From DASSKP01 sp035695045 (GTDB taxonomy: Bacteria > Actinomycetota > Actinomycetes > JAFAQI01): 52,663 bases of DNA. The number at the start of each line of letters is the position of its first letter. The stretch's first letter is position 1. The notes beneath the pieces were generated by a model. It did not search any database and was not told where the DNA came from. It saw only the letters and a program-made list of their open reading frames with translations. Location of the stretch: positions 1 to 52,663 of the forward strand of contig DASSEX010000050.1 in NCBI GenBank assembly GCA_035695045.1. Reading direction: 5' to 3'. The position numbers and the translations under genes were made by a program. Below are positions 7,623 to 15,939 of this stretch, in pieces.

Positions 7623-10397
7623 GTGCGTCGTCTGCTGTCAGCACTGTCCATCACCGCCGCCGTGCCGGTGCTCATCGCCGTCCCGGTGGCCTCGCGGCCG
7701 GTCGCCGGCCCGCATCCGGTGGCGCCGCACCTGATGACGGTGGCGTTGCACGCCGCGGGCCCCGGGCCGGAAGCGCCGGTGCGCACCGGACCGAAGGCGA
7801 CCAGCCGGTTCGACCTCGTCGGCGCATCGTGGCCCGCAGGGGCGCTTGCTGCCGGTGCGCACCTGCAGGTCCGCGTCCGTCAGGCCGGCGCCTGGTCGGG
7901 CTGGTCGGACCTCGACGCGAGCGACGCCGGACCGGACCGGGCGAGCGCAGACTCACGTCGCGCGGCCGTCACCCATCCCGACGTCATCGCGGCAGAGCCC
8001 CTGTGGGTGGGGTCGGCGGACGGGGTCGATGCCCGGGTCGTGAGCGACGGTGGAGCCGCCACAGGGGTCCCGACCGGAGTCAAGGTCGTGCTCGTCGACG
8101 GCGGCACCAGTGCCGCCGACGCGCATCCCGGCAGTGCGCAGCCGGTCGGCTCCGACGTCGCCGAGGCGTCCGCGGGACGTCCGACCATCTACACGCGCTC
8201 GCAGTGGGGCGCCGACGAGAGCCTGCGCCTGCACGCGTGCCCGAGCGGGCCGTCGTACGGCTCGACGATCACGATGGGCTTCATCCATCACACGGACAAC
8301 GCGAACGGCTACACCCAGTCGCAGGTCCCGAGCATCATCCGGTCGATCTACGCCTACCACGTCAACAGCAACGGCTGGTGCGACATCGGCTACAACTTCC
8401 TCGTCGACCGCTTCGGTCGCATCTGGGAAGGGCGCTACGGCGGCATCACCAAGCCCGTGATCGGTGCGCACACCGGCGGGTTCAACACGGACACCTTCGG
8501 CACGTCGCTGATCGGCAACTTCGGTTCGACCGCGCCGAGCTCAGCGATGCTGTCGGCGGTCGAGAAGCTGTTCGCCTGGAAGCTCGGCTCCTACTACCGC
8601 GACCCGCTCGGCAAGACGACGGTCACGGCCGGCTACTTCAGCGGTTCCCGCTACAGCACAGGTCAACGGGTCACGTTCAACACGATCTCCGGTCACCGCG
8701 ACGCGGACTTCACCACCTGCCCCGGAAGTGCCGCCTACTCCGACCTGCCGACGATCCGCTCTGCCGTCCGGCACGACATGGGCACCGGCTTCGTCGCGCC
8801 CGGGCTGTCGAAGTCGTCGATCAGGATGGCCGGCGGCTCGGTGACGGTGTCCGCCGGGGCGATCAACGGCCTGACCTGGACGCTGAAGGTCGTCGACCCG
8901 AGCGGTGCCGTCGTGCGCACGCTGCAGGGCACCGCCAACCGCAGCACGCCGGTGAGCGCCAACTGGGACCTCACCGACGCGCTCGGCACCGCCGTGCAGC
9001 CGGGGGTCTACACCCTCACGCTGACCGGTGTGACGAGCGGTGGCGCGACGGCGTTGCCCTTCACCACCCGCCTCACGGTCACGCCCCCGGTCACGCTGAC
9101 CGTGCCGACCCGGACGAGCTACGAGAGCGCGGTCACGCCTGCCGGCACCGGCCGCCCGGGCGGAACGGTGTCGGTCAGCGTGAGCTCGGGTGGCGTGGTC
9201 ACCGACTTCGGTGCGCAACCGGTCGGCTCGAACGGGAAATGGAGTGTCCCCGCGTCGAGCGTCGGGCCGGTCTCGCCCGTCCCGGCCGCCCACGACCTGA
9301 CCTGGTCGGTCACCGACTCGGTCACCGGGTACGTCGCCACCCGGGTCACCAAGGTCACGCCGTCGATCGCCACTCCGGCCTCCACAGCTCTTGTCCGGTC
9401 CGGTTCGGCGCTGTCCATCGGCGGCACTGCTCTGCCGGACAACGGCAACACGGTCACTCTCATGACGCAGCCGGCCGGTGCCACTGCGGCGACTGCGGCC
9501 GCGCCGGTCCTGGTCGACCCGTCGACCGGAGGCTGGCAGACGTCGTACGTTCCGACCGCGCCGACGACGTTCTGGGTGCGCGATGCCCGCAACCTGGGAT
9601 CGATCTCGCGACTCGTCTATCCCGTCGGTTCGGCCTCGGCGGCAGCTCCCACGAGCGGTTACGCCGGCCGGTCGGTGCGGGTCACCGGCAACGCCGGCAA
9701 CGCACCGGCCCCGGTCACGCTGCAGTCCCGGATCGGTCAGGCGAAGTTCGCCACCGTCGCGACGACGACGGCGGCCACCGACGGCCACTTCGCCATGCGG
9801 CTGCCGATCCCTGACAACGCCGGGTCGACGCTGAGCTGGCGGATCACCACGGGCTACGCCTCAGCGGTCACCGGGGCACTGTCGATCCTCGCGACGTTCC
9901 CGCCCACGGTCACCGGCCCGGCGACTGCGCACTGGAACAGCACGCACCAGCTGACGGGCACCGCAGTGCCCGGCGACCTCGTCACCGTCTGGACCCGCCC
10001 GGTCGGCACGACGAGCTGGGTGCAGGCAGGCAGCACGCGGGCCGCGTCGAACACGCAGTGGGCCTTCCCTCTGACGTTCACCCGGGACACGCAGTGGCAG
10101 GCCACGTCGATGTCGGGGACGTCGCCTACCGGCCGGACCGTGATCAGGCCGACCATCTACGCCAAGTCGTCCGTGCCGGCCGGGACGCGGGTGATCGTCC
10201 ACGGCACGGCGATCCCGGGCTCTTCCCTCACGCTCTACCGGTCGGCACCCGGATCCTCCACCTGGTATGCCGCCAAGACCGTGACCGTGGGGGCCGACGG
10301 GAAGTGGAGCGTGGCCCGCTATCCGCGCACGGCCGTGCGTTTCCGCGCGACATCCGGTGGCCACACCTCCCGCACCATCACCGTGTCCACGACCTGA
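7623..10397 (+). CDS. Secreted N-acetylmuramoyl-L-alanine amidase with Ig-like repeats
   Basis: The 924-residue protein has an N-terminal signal peptide (RR then a hydrophobic run, about 1-28) and a variable linker. A PGRP/Amidase_2 domain spans about 185-390. Zinc ligands are visible as IHH at 221-223 and GHRDADFTTCPG at 357-368, where the second His and the Cys match the amidase pattern. It should cleave the lactyl amide between muramic acid and the stem peptide outside the cell. After it come a FlgD-like Ig domain (about 400-490) and several Ig/beta-sandwich repeats of roughly 90-100 residues rich in Thr/Val, likely for wall or substrate binding. GTG 7623 was preferred to GTG 7551 because GGAG lies 9 nt upstream and the signal peptide begins there. 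Confidence 0.85.
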   Translation: MRRLLSALSITAAVPVLIAVPVASRPVAGPHPVAPHLMTVALHAAGPGPEAPVRTGPKATSRFDLVGASWPAGALAAGAHLQVRVRQAGAWSGWSDLDASDAGPDRASADSRRAAVTHPDVIAAEPLWVGSADGVDARVVSDGGAATGVPTGVKVVLVDGGTSAADAHPGSAQPVGSDVAEASAGRPTIYTRSQWGADESLRLHACPSGPSYGSTITMGFIHHTDNANGYTQSQVPSIIRSIYAYHVNSNGWCDIGYNFLVDRFGRIWEGRYGGITKPVIGAHTGGFNTDTFGTSLIGNFGSTAPSSAMLSAVEKLFAWKLGSYYRDPLGKTTVTAGYFSGSRYSTGQRVTFNTISGHRDADFTTCPGSAAYSDLPTIRSAVRHDMGTGFVAPGLSKSSIRMAGGSVTVSAGAINGLTWTLKVVDPSGAVVRTLQGTANRSTPVSANWDLTDALGTAVQPGVYTLTLTGVTSGGATALPFTTRLTVTPPVTLTVPTRTSYESAVTPAGTGRPGGTVSVSVSSGGVVTDFGAQPVGSNGKWSVPASSVGPVSPVPAAHDLTWSVTDSVTGYVATRVTKVTPSIATPASTALVRSGSALSIGGTALPDNGNTVTLMTQPAGATAATAAAPVLVDPSTGGWQTSYVPTAPTTFWVRDARNLGSISRLVYPVGSASAAAPTSGYAGRSVRVTGNAGNAPAPVTLQSRIGQAKFATVATTTAATDGHFAMRLPIPDNAGSTLSWRITTGYASAVTGALSILATFPPTVTGPATAHWNSTHQLTGTAVPGDLVTVWTRPVGTTSWVQAGSTRAASNTQWAFPLTFTRDTQWQATSMSGTSPTGRTVIRPTIYAKSSVPAGTRVIVHGTAIPGSSLTLYRSAPGSSTWYAAKTVTVGADGKWSVARYPRTAVRFRATSGGHTSRTITVSTT

Positions 10398-10402
10398 CGG
10401 CG

Positions 10403-10408
10403 TACGCT
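10403..10408 (+). promoter_or_regulatory. -10 TACGCT upstream of the leader ORF and GT4 gene
   Basis: TACGCT lies 5 nt after the amidase stop. It predicts transcription start near 10415 and a leader of about 40 nt before the short ORF at 10457. No good -35 is seen. Confidence 0.4.
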
Positions 10409-10456
10409 GACCGGGCAGAGCGACACGTCCGCCATCACTGGGGAGGGAGCCGCACC

Positions 10457-10504
10457 GTGACCTCCGGTGCGCAGAGCACGTCTTCTCCTGGCGCGTGCAC
10501 ATGA
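10457..10504 (+). CDS. Short leader ORF (15 codons) coupled to the GT4 gene
   Basis: GTG 10457 has the strongest ribosome binding site of this region (GGGAGGGAG, 10441-10449, 7 nt spacing). It opens a 15-residue frame, MTSGAQSTSSPGACT, ending at TGA 10502-10504, which overlaps ATG 10501 of the glycosyltransferase (ATGA). The glycosyltransferase start itself has no Shine-Dalgarno, so its translation probably depends on ribosomes finishing this leader. The peptide is Ser/Thr/Gly-rich with one Cys and resembles nothing I know. A real function for the peptide, as opposed to the act of translating it, is unsupported. Confidence 0.5.
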   Translation: MTSGAQSTSSPGACT

Positions 10505-11634
10505 GTGACAGCCCACGAGTACTCGTCGACGCAACCGCCGTGCCCGCAGACAGGGGCGGCGTCGGGCGCTACGTCGACGGCTTGCTCGCGGCGCTGTCCG
10601 CGTGCGGTGCCGACCTCGCGATCGTCTGCCAGCGCGCCGACGTCGAGCGTTACGCGCGCATGGCGCCGGAGGCCGACGTCGTGGCCGGGCCCGCCGCCAT
10701 CGCGCACCGTCCTGCTCGACTGGCGTGGGAGCAGACCGGGCTGCCGCTCGTCGCTCACGAGGTCAACGCGCAGGTCGTCCACTCGCCGCACTACACGATG
10801 CCGCTACGGGTGGGCTGTCCGGTCGTGGTGACGATCCACGACGCGACCTTCTTCACGCAGCCGGACGTGCACACCGCTGTCAAGGGCACGTTCTTCCGGT
10901 CGGCGACCCGCACCGCGGTCCGGCGCGCCACGCGCGTGATCGTGCCGAGCAAGGCGACGCGCGACGAGCTGGTCCGCGTCCTCGACGCCGACTCCACCCG
11001 CATCGATGTCGCGTACCACGGTGTCGACCCGGACCTCTTCCACGTGCCCACCGACGCCGACAAGGCGCGGGTGGCCGCCCGGCTCGGTCTGCACGGCGAC
11101 TACATCGCCTTCCTCGGCCAGCTCGAGCCGCGCAAGAACGTCCCCGACCTCATCCGAGGATGGGCGCGCGCTGTCCACTGGCGTGACGATCCGCCGGCGC
11201 TCGTCCTTGCGGGCGGTAGCGGCTGGGACGAGGACGTCGACGCGGCGATCGCCGAGGTGCCCTCTCATCTGCGTGTCGTGCGGCCGGGTTACCTCCGGTT
11301 CGCCGACCTGCCGGGCTACCTCGGTGGCGCGACTGTCGTCGCCTACCCGAGTCACGGGGAGGGCTTCGGCCTGCCGGTGCTCGAGGCGATGGCCTGCGGC
11401 ACGCCCGTGCTGACGACGCACCGGTTGTCGCTTCCCGAGGTCGGCGGTGACGCCGTCGCCTACACCGAACCCGGAGCGGACGAGATCGCCGCTGCGTTGT
11501 CGTCACTGCTCGACGATCCGGAGCGGCGGCAGCTGCTCGCATCGGCTGCGCTGACCCGAGCGCGGGAGTTCACCTGGGCCGCGAGCGCCGAGGCGCATCT
11601 GGCGGCCTACAGCCGCGCGGTGCGCCCCGGCTAG
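10501..11634 (+). CDS. GT4 family glycosyltransferase
   Basis: The 377-residue GT-B retaining glycosyltransferase is cytosolic or membrane-peripheral. The N-terminal acceptor domain carries GGVGRYVDGLL at about 17-27. The C-terminal nucleotide-sugar domain has GQLEPRKNVPDLIRGW and the E-x7-E type motif in GEGFGLPVLEAMACGTPV, the usual donor-binding signature of mannosyl/rhamnosyl-type GT4 enzymes. ATG 10501 overlaps the stop of the leader ORF; GTG 10495 is an alternative two codons earlier. The stop TAG shares its G with the GTG of the GDP-mannose synthesis gene. Donor GDP-mannose is therefore a reasonable inference, but the acceptor is unknown. Confidence 0.85.
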   Translation: MSDSPRVLVDATAVPADRGGVGRYVDGLLAALSACGADLAIVCQRADVERYARMAPEADVVAGPAAIAHRPARLAWEQTGLPLVAHEVNAQVVHSPHYTMPLRVGCPVVVTIHDATFFTQPDVHTAVKGTFFRSATRTAVRRATRVIVPSKATRDELVRVLDADSTRIDVAYHGVDPDLFHVPTDADKARVAARLGLHGDYIAFLGQLEPRKNVPDLIRGWARAVHWRDDPPALVLAGGSGWDEDVDAAIAEVPSHLRVVRPGYLRFADLPGYLGGATVVAYPSHGEGFGLPVLEAMACGTPVLTTHRLSLPEVGGDAVAYTEPGADEIAAALSSLLDDPERRQLLASAALTRAREFTWAASAEAHLAAYSRAVRPG

Positions 11635-12701
11635 TGGAGGCGATCGTCCTCGTCGGTGGCCTCGGCACCCGGCTCCGGCCGCTGACGCTCGACACACCCA
11701 AGCCGATGCTGTCGGTCGCGGGTGTGCCGTTCCTGACCCATCAGCTCGCACGGCTCGCAGCTGTGGGTGTCGACCATGTGGTGCTGGCGACGTCGTACCG
11801 CGCGGAGGTCTTCGAGGAGCACTTCGGTGACGGCTCGACGCTCGGTCTTCGTCTGGACTACGTCACCGAGACCGAGCCGCTCGGCACCGGCGGCGGCATC
11901 CGCAATGTCGCCGGAATGCTCACGTCCGGATCGGCGGAGCCCGTCATCGTGCTCAACGGCGACGTGCTGTCCGGCCACGACATCGCTGCCCAGCTCTCCT
12001 TGCACCGCAACGCCGGCGCGGCCGTGACGCTGCACCTCGTGCGAGTCGACGACCCGCGGGCCTTCGGGTCGGTCCCGACCGACGAGGCCGGTCGCGTCAC
12101 CGCATTCGTCGAGAAGTCGCCGGAGCCGGTCAGCGACCAGATCAACGCCGGCTGCTACGTGTTCCGCCGATCGGTCATCGACACGATCCCGGCCGGTGAG
12201 GTCGTCTCCGTCGAGCGCGTGACGTTCCCCCAGCTGCTGGCCGCCGATGAGGTGGTTCTCGGGTACGTCGACAACTCCTACTGGCTCGACATGGGGACCC
12301 CGGCCGCGATCGTGCAGGCCAGCGCGGACCTCGTGCGCGGTGTTGCGCCGTCGCCCGCTGTCGCGGCACCGGCGGAGGCGCTGGTTGCCGCCTCCGCGGA
12401 CGTGCACGGGTCGGCCGTCGTCCACGGCGGCAGCACGGTCGCCGACGGGGCGACAGTCGGCGCAGGCGCGGTCGTCGACACCTCGATCGTGCTCACAGGA
12501 GCCCGGATCGACGACGGCGCCGAGATCATCCGGAGCGTCATCGGAGCAGACGCAGTGGTGGGCGACGGCTGTCGGCTCGTCGACGTCGTCGTCGGCGCCG
12601 GAGCGCACCTGGGCGCGCGCAACGAACTCGTGTGCGGCGCGCGAGTGTGGCCGGGCGTGACGTTGCCCGACGTCGGTGTGCGGTTCAGCACCGACGCCTG
12701 A
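11634..12701 (+). CDS. manC: Mannose-1-phosphate guanylyltransferase (NDP-sugar pyrophosphorylase)
   Basis: The 355-residue protein has the nucleotidyltransferase signature LVGGLGTRLRPLT (about 5-17) followed by TPKPMLSVAG. NGDVLSG carries the metal-binding Asp, GTGGGIRN lies in the sugar-binding region, and W-LDMGTP is present. From about residue 245 a left-handed beta-helix of hexapeptide repeats follows (runs such as VVHGGSTVADGATVGAGAVV). This layout fits actinobacterial GDP-mannose pyrophosphorylases of the Rv3264c type; glucose-1-phosphate specificity cannot be excluded by eye. GTG 11634 overlaps the last base of the GT4 stop codon. Phosphomannomutase and the isomerase at 28-31 kb would supply its substrate. 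Confidence 0.82.
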   Translation: MEAIVLVGGLGTRLRPLTLDTPKPMLSVAGVPFLTHQLARLAAVGVDHVVLATSYRAEVFEEHFGDGSTLGLRLDYVTETEPLGTGGGIRNVAGMLTSGSAEPVIVLNGDVLSGHDIAAQLSLHRNAGAAVTLHLVRVDDPRAFGSVPTDEAGRVTAFVEKSPEPVSDQINAGCYVFRRSVIDTIPAGEVVSVERVTFPQLLAADEVVLGYVDNSYWLDMGTPAAIVQASADLVRGVAPSPAVAAPAEALVAASADVHGSAVVHGGSTVADGATVGAGAVVDTSIVLTGARIDDGAEIIRSVIGADAVVGDGCRLVDVVVGAGAHLGARNELVCGARVWPGVTLPDVGVRFSTDA

Positions 12702-12712
12702 CGAGGTTCGCG

Positions 12713-13576
12713 CTACTTCTTCTTGGTCTTGGTCGCGGCCGGCGACGGGCTGGAGGACGTCATCGGCGACGGCGAGGTGCTGGGCCCGGGAAGCACTCCC
12801 GGCGGGAAGTTGTCGGCGCCCTGGATCGCCGGAAGGCCCTTCTCCGGTGCGAGCTTGGAGTCGACGTGCTGTGACACGAAGTTGCGGATCACATCGGCCG
12901 ACGCGGTGCCGCAGCGCTCGGTCCGCCCCCACGAGGTGAGCACGACGTGCTTGTCCGCGGGCAGGTCCCCCTGCCACCAGCCCACGACGAGGAAGCGCGG
13001 CAGGGTCGTGGTCAGCGACTGCAAGGTCTTCAGGTCAGCAGCCGAGGTCTTGCTGTCGTACCAGGCGACGATGTACCCGTGCTCGAGGTTGTGCACTGCG
13101 CGCTCGGCGCGCGGCTTCTCCGAGAGCGGGTAGAAGCGCGTCTTGTCCCCGAGGGACACCGGGTTGTGCCTGCCGCCCGACGGCGGGATCGGCGGGGTGC
13201 CGCCGTTGGTGTCGCCGTTCTTCTCCTTGGCGTAGTCGACCGGCGTCGTCACGTGCAGAGCCGCGGCGGACAGCGGGTCCTGGTGCACGCCGAGACAACC
13301 CGCGGCCTTCTCGGCGGCAGTCGGCGCGAGCTGCAGCACCTGCCGCTCCTTCTTCGCCGCCTCCGCAGCCTTGTTCTTCTTCGCGCGGTCGTGGAGATAC
13401 GTCGGGATGACCGCGCCGGCGATCAGGCCGACGGCGATCACGATCGCCGACCCGGTGAACAGGAAGTTCTTCCGGCGCTCGGCGGCGCGCTGCTGGCGAC
13501 GCAGCTCCTCGAGGCGCTGACGCCGGTCACGGTTGGCCTTCCGAGTGTCGTTCTTGCGGGACGAGCCTTTGGCCAC
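12713..13576 (-). CDS. DUF3105 membrane-anchored protein
   Basis: The 287-residue protein has a very basic cytosolic N terminus (KGSSRKNDTRKANRDRRQRL and on), one membrane helix at about 43-62, and an extracytoplasmic DUF3105 domain. The domain shows HNLEHGYIVAWYD, with conserved histidines, PRFLVVGWW, LTSWGRTERC and an earlier Cys in AGCLGVH. A Ser/Pro/Thr-rich tail ends in Lys residues. DUF3105 has no proven function; the conserved His and Cys hint at metal or redox chemistry. GTG 13576 was chosen because GGAG sits 7 nt upstream and the lysine-rich family start begins there. It is divergent from the DNA glycosylase and convergent with manC. Confidence 0.82.
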   Translation of the reverse strand: MAKGSSRKNDTRKANRDRRQRLEELRRQQRAAERRKNFLFTGSAIVIAVGLIAGAVIPTYLHDRAKKNKAAEAAKKERQVLQLAPTAAEKAAGCLGVHQDPLSAAALHVTTPVDYAKEKNGDTNGGTPPIPPSGGRHNPVSLGDKTRFYPLSEKPRAERAVHNLEHGYIVAWYDSKTSAADLKTLQSLTTTLPRFLVVGWWQGDLPADKHVVLTSWGRTERCGTASADVIRNFVSQHVDSKLAPEKGLPAIQGADNFPPGVLPGPSTSPSPMTSSSPSPAATKTKKK

Positions 13577-13632
13577 CGGTGATCTCCGAGACGATCCGTC
13601 GGAAGGGACGCGCAGCAGTCTAGGTGGCACGG

Positions 13633-13638
13633 CACACT
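13633..13638 (+). promoter_or_regulatory. Possible -10 CACACT for the DNA glycosylase
   Basis: CACACT is followed by 6 nt and GTG 13645, the leaderless spacing used elsewhere in the window. The first base departs from TANNNT. Confidence 0.3.
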
Positions 13639-13644
13639 CATCGG

Positions 13645-14559
13645 GTGACCGAGCCCGCGGCCCAGACGACGTGGCGTCCGGCCGTTCCCGTGTCGCTCGA
13701 CCTCGCCGTGGGCCCGCTGCAACGCGGACGCGGGGACCCCGCGCACCTGCGTGACCGCAACGGCGCGTGGTGGCGCACGACCCGCACGCCGGCCGGTGTC
13801 GCCACGCTCCACCTGTCGACGGCCGGCAATGTCGTGCACGCGGCCGCGTGGGGGCCTGGAGCCGACTGGGCGATCGACAACGTGCCGTCGCTGCTCGGCG
13901 CCGACGATGACGTGGTCGGCTTCGAGCCGCAGCACCCGGTGATCGCGACGACATGGCGGCGGCTGCACCACCTGAGACTCGGTGCGACCGGAACGGTGTT
14001 CGAGCTGCTCGCGGCCGCCGTGCTCGAGCAGCGGGTGACCGGCGCCGAGGCACACCGGTCCTGGCGTGATCTGCTCCGCAGGTACGGCGAAACCGCCCCC
14101 GGACCGGCACCCGCAGGCATGCGAGTGGTCCCCGCGCCGGAGACATGGGCGAGCATCCCGTCCTGGGAGTGGCATCGCGCGAACGTCGACCCGGGACGCG
14201 CCCGAACCATCCGGTCAGCAGCGACGGTCGCCGGGCGCCTCGAAGAGGCCGTGCGTCTTCCGCGAGAACAGCGCATGAAGCGGTTGCGGCACGTCCCCGG
14301 TGTCGGCGTGTGGACCGCAGCCGAGGTCGCGCAACGATCCTGGGCGGACGCCGACGCGGTCTCGATCGGCGACTTCCACATCCCGGCGCTCGTCGGCTGG
14401 GCCCTGGTCGGCCGACCCGTCGACGACGACGGGATGCTCGAGCTGCTGTCCTGCTACCCCGGGCACCGGCACCGCGCGGTGCGGCTCATCGAGGCGTCCG
14501 GTGTGCGCAAGCCCGCCTTCGGGCCACGCATGCCCGCCGGTGACATCCGGGCGCTGTAG
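13645..14559 (+). CDS. DNA-3-methyladenine glycosylase-like protein (HhH-GPD)
   Basis: The 304-residue protein carries a helix-hairpin-helix motif in HVPGVGVWTAAEVAQ and, about 15 residues later, the Asp of SIGDFHIP in the place of the catalytic Asp of AlkA/HhH-GPD glycosylases. The upstream segment TVFELLAAAVLEQRVTG matches the first helix pair of the family (normally ending in a conserved Q). The role is excision of alkylated purines in base-excision repair. GTG 13645 gives a start compatible with a leaderless transcript; GTG 13624 in the same frame would add seven residues. It is divergent from DUF3105, with a 68-nt gap. Confidence 0.85.
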   Translation: MTEPAAQTTWRPAVPVSLDLAVGPLQRGRGDPAHLRDRNGAWWRTTRTPAGVATLHLSTAGNVVHAAAWGPGADWAIDNVPSLLGADDDVVGFEPQHPVIATTWRRLHHLRLGATGTVFELLAAAVLEQRVTGAEAHRSWRDLLRRYGETAPGPAPAGMRVVPAPETWASIPSWEWHRANVDPGRARTIRSAATVAGRLEEAVRLPREQRMKRLRHVPGVGVWTAAEVAQRSWADADAVSIGDFHIPALVGWALVGRPVDDDGMLELLSCYPGHRHRAVRLIEASGVRKPAFGPRMPAGDIRAL

Positions 14560-14618
14560 TCACGGCGCTTTCGGCCGCCGTCGCGGGGGCCGGCGATCCG
14601 GCGCCTCCGGCGGTTGTC

Positions 14619-14636
14619 GCGGGGCCCCAACCCCGC
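14619..14636. terminator. Weak hairpin between the convergent glycosylase and fbiB
   Basis: GCGGGG (14619-14624) pairs with CCCCGC (14631-14636) across a 6-nt loop in the 90-nt convergent gap. There is no T-run. The surrounding GC-rich sequence contains further partial pairings, so it may work only as a rho-independent pause or not at all. Confidence 0.25.
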
Positions 14637-14649
14637 TCCCTGCTGGTAA

Positions 14650-15939
14650 TCAGCGGTCGAGGGTGAAGGCTGCTGCGTTTCGGGGTGGGCGCTCGGCCGG
14701 GGCGGCCGACGGGTGGCCGACGGCGACCGTGCCCATCGGGTCCCAGTCGTCCGGGAGGTCGAGCACATCCCGTACGACGTCACGGCAGAACATCGTGCTG
14801 GACACCCACGCGCTCCCCAGACCCTCGGCCGCGAGAGCGACGAGGAAGTTCTCGACCGCTGCGCCGAGCGCGACCACGAACATCTCCCGTTCGGCCGTCG
14901 CCCGGCGACTGTCCGGGTAGTCGTGCGCCGCCCCCGCCGTCACGAGACAGGGCACGACCAGCAGAGGGGCGCGGCGCAGCACCTCTCCACGGCGGACACG
15001 TCGCTCGATCTGCTCGTGGGAGAATCCGTCACGCCGCAGATCCTCGGTCCACGCGGCCAGCATCGCGTCCAGCAGCTTGGTCGCACGGTCACGGACGACG
15101 ACGAACCGCCACGGCGTCGAGTGGTGGGGCGCCGGTGCGGTCACAGCCGCTGCAAGGGCCCGCTCCACGGCGTCGGCGGGCACGGGACGCTCGGCGAACT
15201 CACGCACCGTCCGCCGGTCGAGGACCGCGGCTCGTTTCGCCTCGGTGGTGCCGAGCCGGAACATGTCCTCGTCGGCGGCACGGACCAACGGCCGCGCGCC
15301 GGCACCTGCGGTGTCGACGTCGTACCGCAGTCCCCGGACCACGGCGACCGGCACCCGGGCGAGCTTGCCCTTGACCAGCTCGGCGGCGGAGGCGACCTCG
15401 TCGGCGACGGCCGTCACCGTCATCTCGAGGGTGTGGCCGTGCGCGTCGACCCGGCCGCGGTGGTCGTCGAGGACCTCGATGCCCGCCGCGCCGATCGCCA
15501 CGTCGACCAGGCCGTTGCGCCATGGGCGGCCGAACGTGTCGGTGACGACGACCGCGACGTTGACTCCGCGGAGCCGGCGAAGGCCGGCGCGGATCCGGCC
15601 CGCCGAACGGTCCGGGTCCAGTGGCAGCAACGCGACCGTCCCGGCGGGGACGTTGCTCGCGTCGATGCCGGCGGCGGCCAGGACGAAGCCGTGTCTCGTC
15701 TCCACGATGCGGGTCGCGCCGCGCTGTGCGACCAGGCGCACCGTCTCGTCATCGATGGCCTGCTCGCGGTCGCCGCCGACCAGCCGGCCCTCCGCCTTGC
15801 TCACGATCTTGCTGGTGACGACGACGATGTCGCCGTCACGGAGGTCGGCTGCGGCTTCGGCGATGACGCCGGCGAGGTCGGTGCCGTCCGCGATCTCACC
15901 GATGCCGTCGACGCCCCAGATCTCGAGTCGTTCCGTCAT
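14650..15939 (-). CDS. fbiB: FbiB: F420-0 gamma-glutamyl ligase with nitroreductase domain
   Basis: The 429-residue fusion has a CofE-type ligase at about 1-245 and a nitroreductase-like FMN domain at about 250-429. Ligase signs are the start EIWGVDGIGEI, VVTSKIVSKAEGR at about 42-54, and DTFGRPWRNGLVDVAIG. The second domain begins at DRRTVREF and contains APAPHHSTPWRFVVV. In mycobacteria the full protein adds several glutamates to F420-0, and the C-terminal domain reduces dehydro-F420-0. The ATG overlaps the fbiA stop (ATGA), so fbiA-fbiB is one operon. The length is close to the mycobacterial protein. Confidence 0.95.
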   Translation of the reverse strand: MTERLEIWGVDGIGEIADGTDLAGVIAEAAADLRDGDIVVVTSKIVSKAEGRLVGGDREQAIDDETVRLVAQRGATRIVETRHGFVLAAAGIDASNVPAGTVALLPLDPDRSAGRIRAGLRRLRGVNVAVVVTDTFGRPWRNGLVDVAIGAAGIEVLDDHRGRVDAHGHTLEMTVTAVADEVASAAELVKGKLARVPVAVVRGLRYDVDTAGAGARPLVRAADEDMFRLGTTEAKRAAVLDRRTVREFAERPVPADAVERALAAAVTAPAPHHSTPWRFVVVRDRATKLLDAMLAAWTEDLRRDGFSHEQIERRVRRGEVLRRAPLLVVPCLVTAGAAHDYPDSRRATAEREMFVVALGAAVENFLVALAAEGLGSAWVSSTMFCRDVVRDVLDLPDDWDPMGTVAVGHPSAAPAERPPRNAAAFTLDR

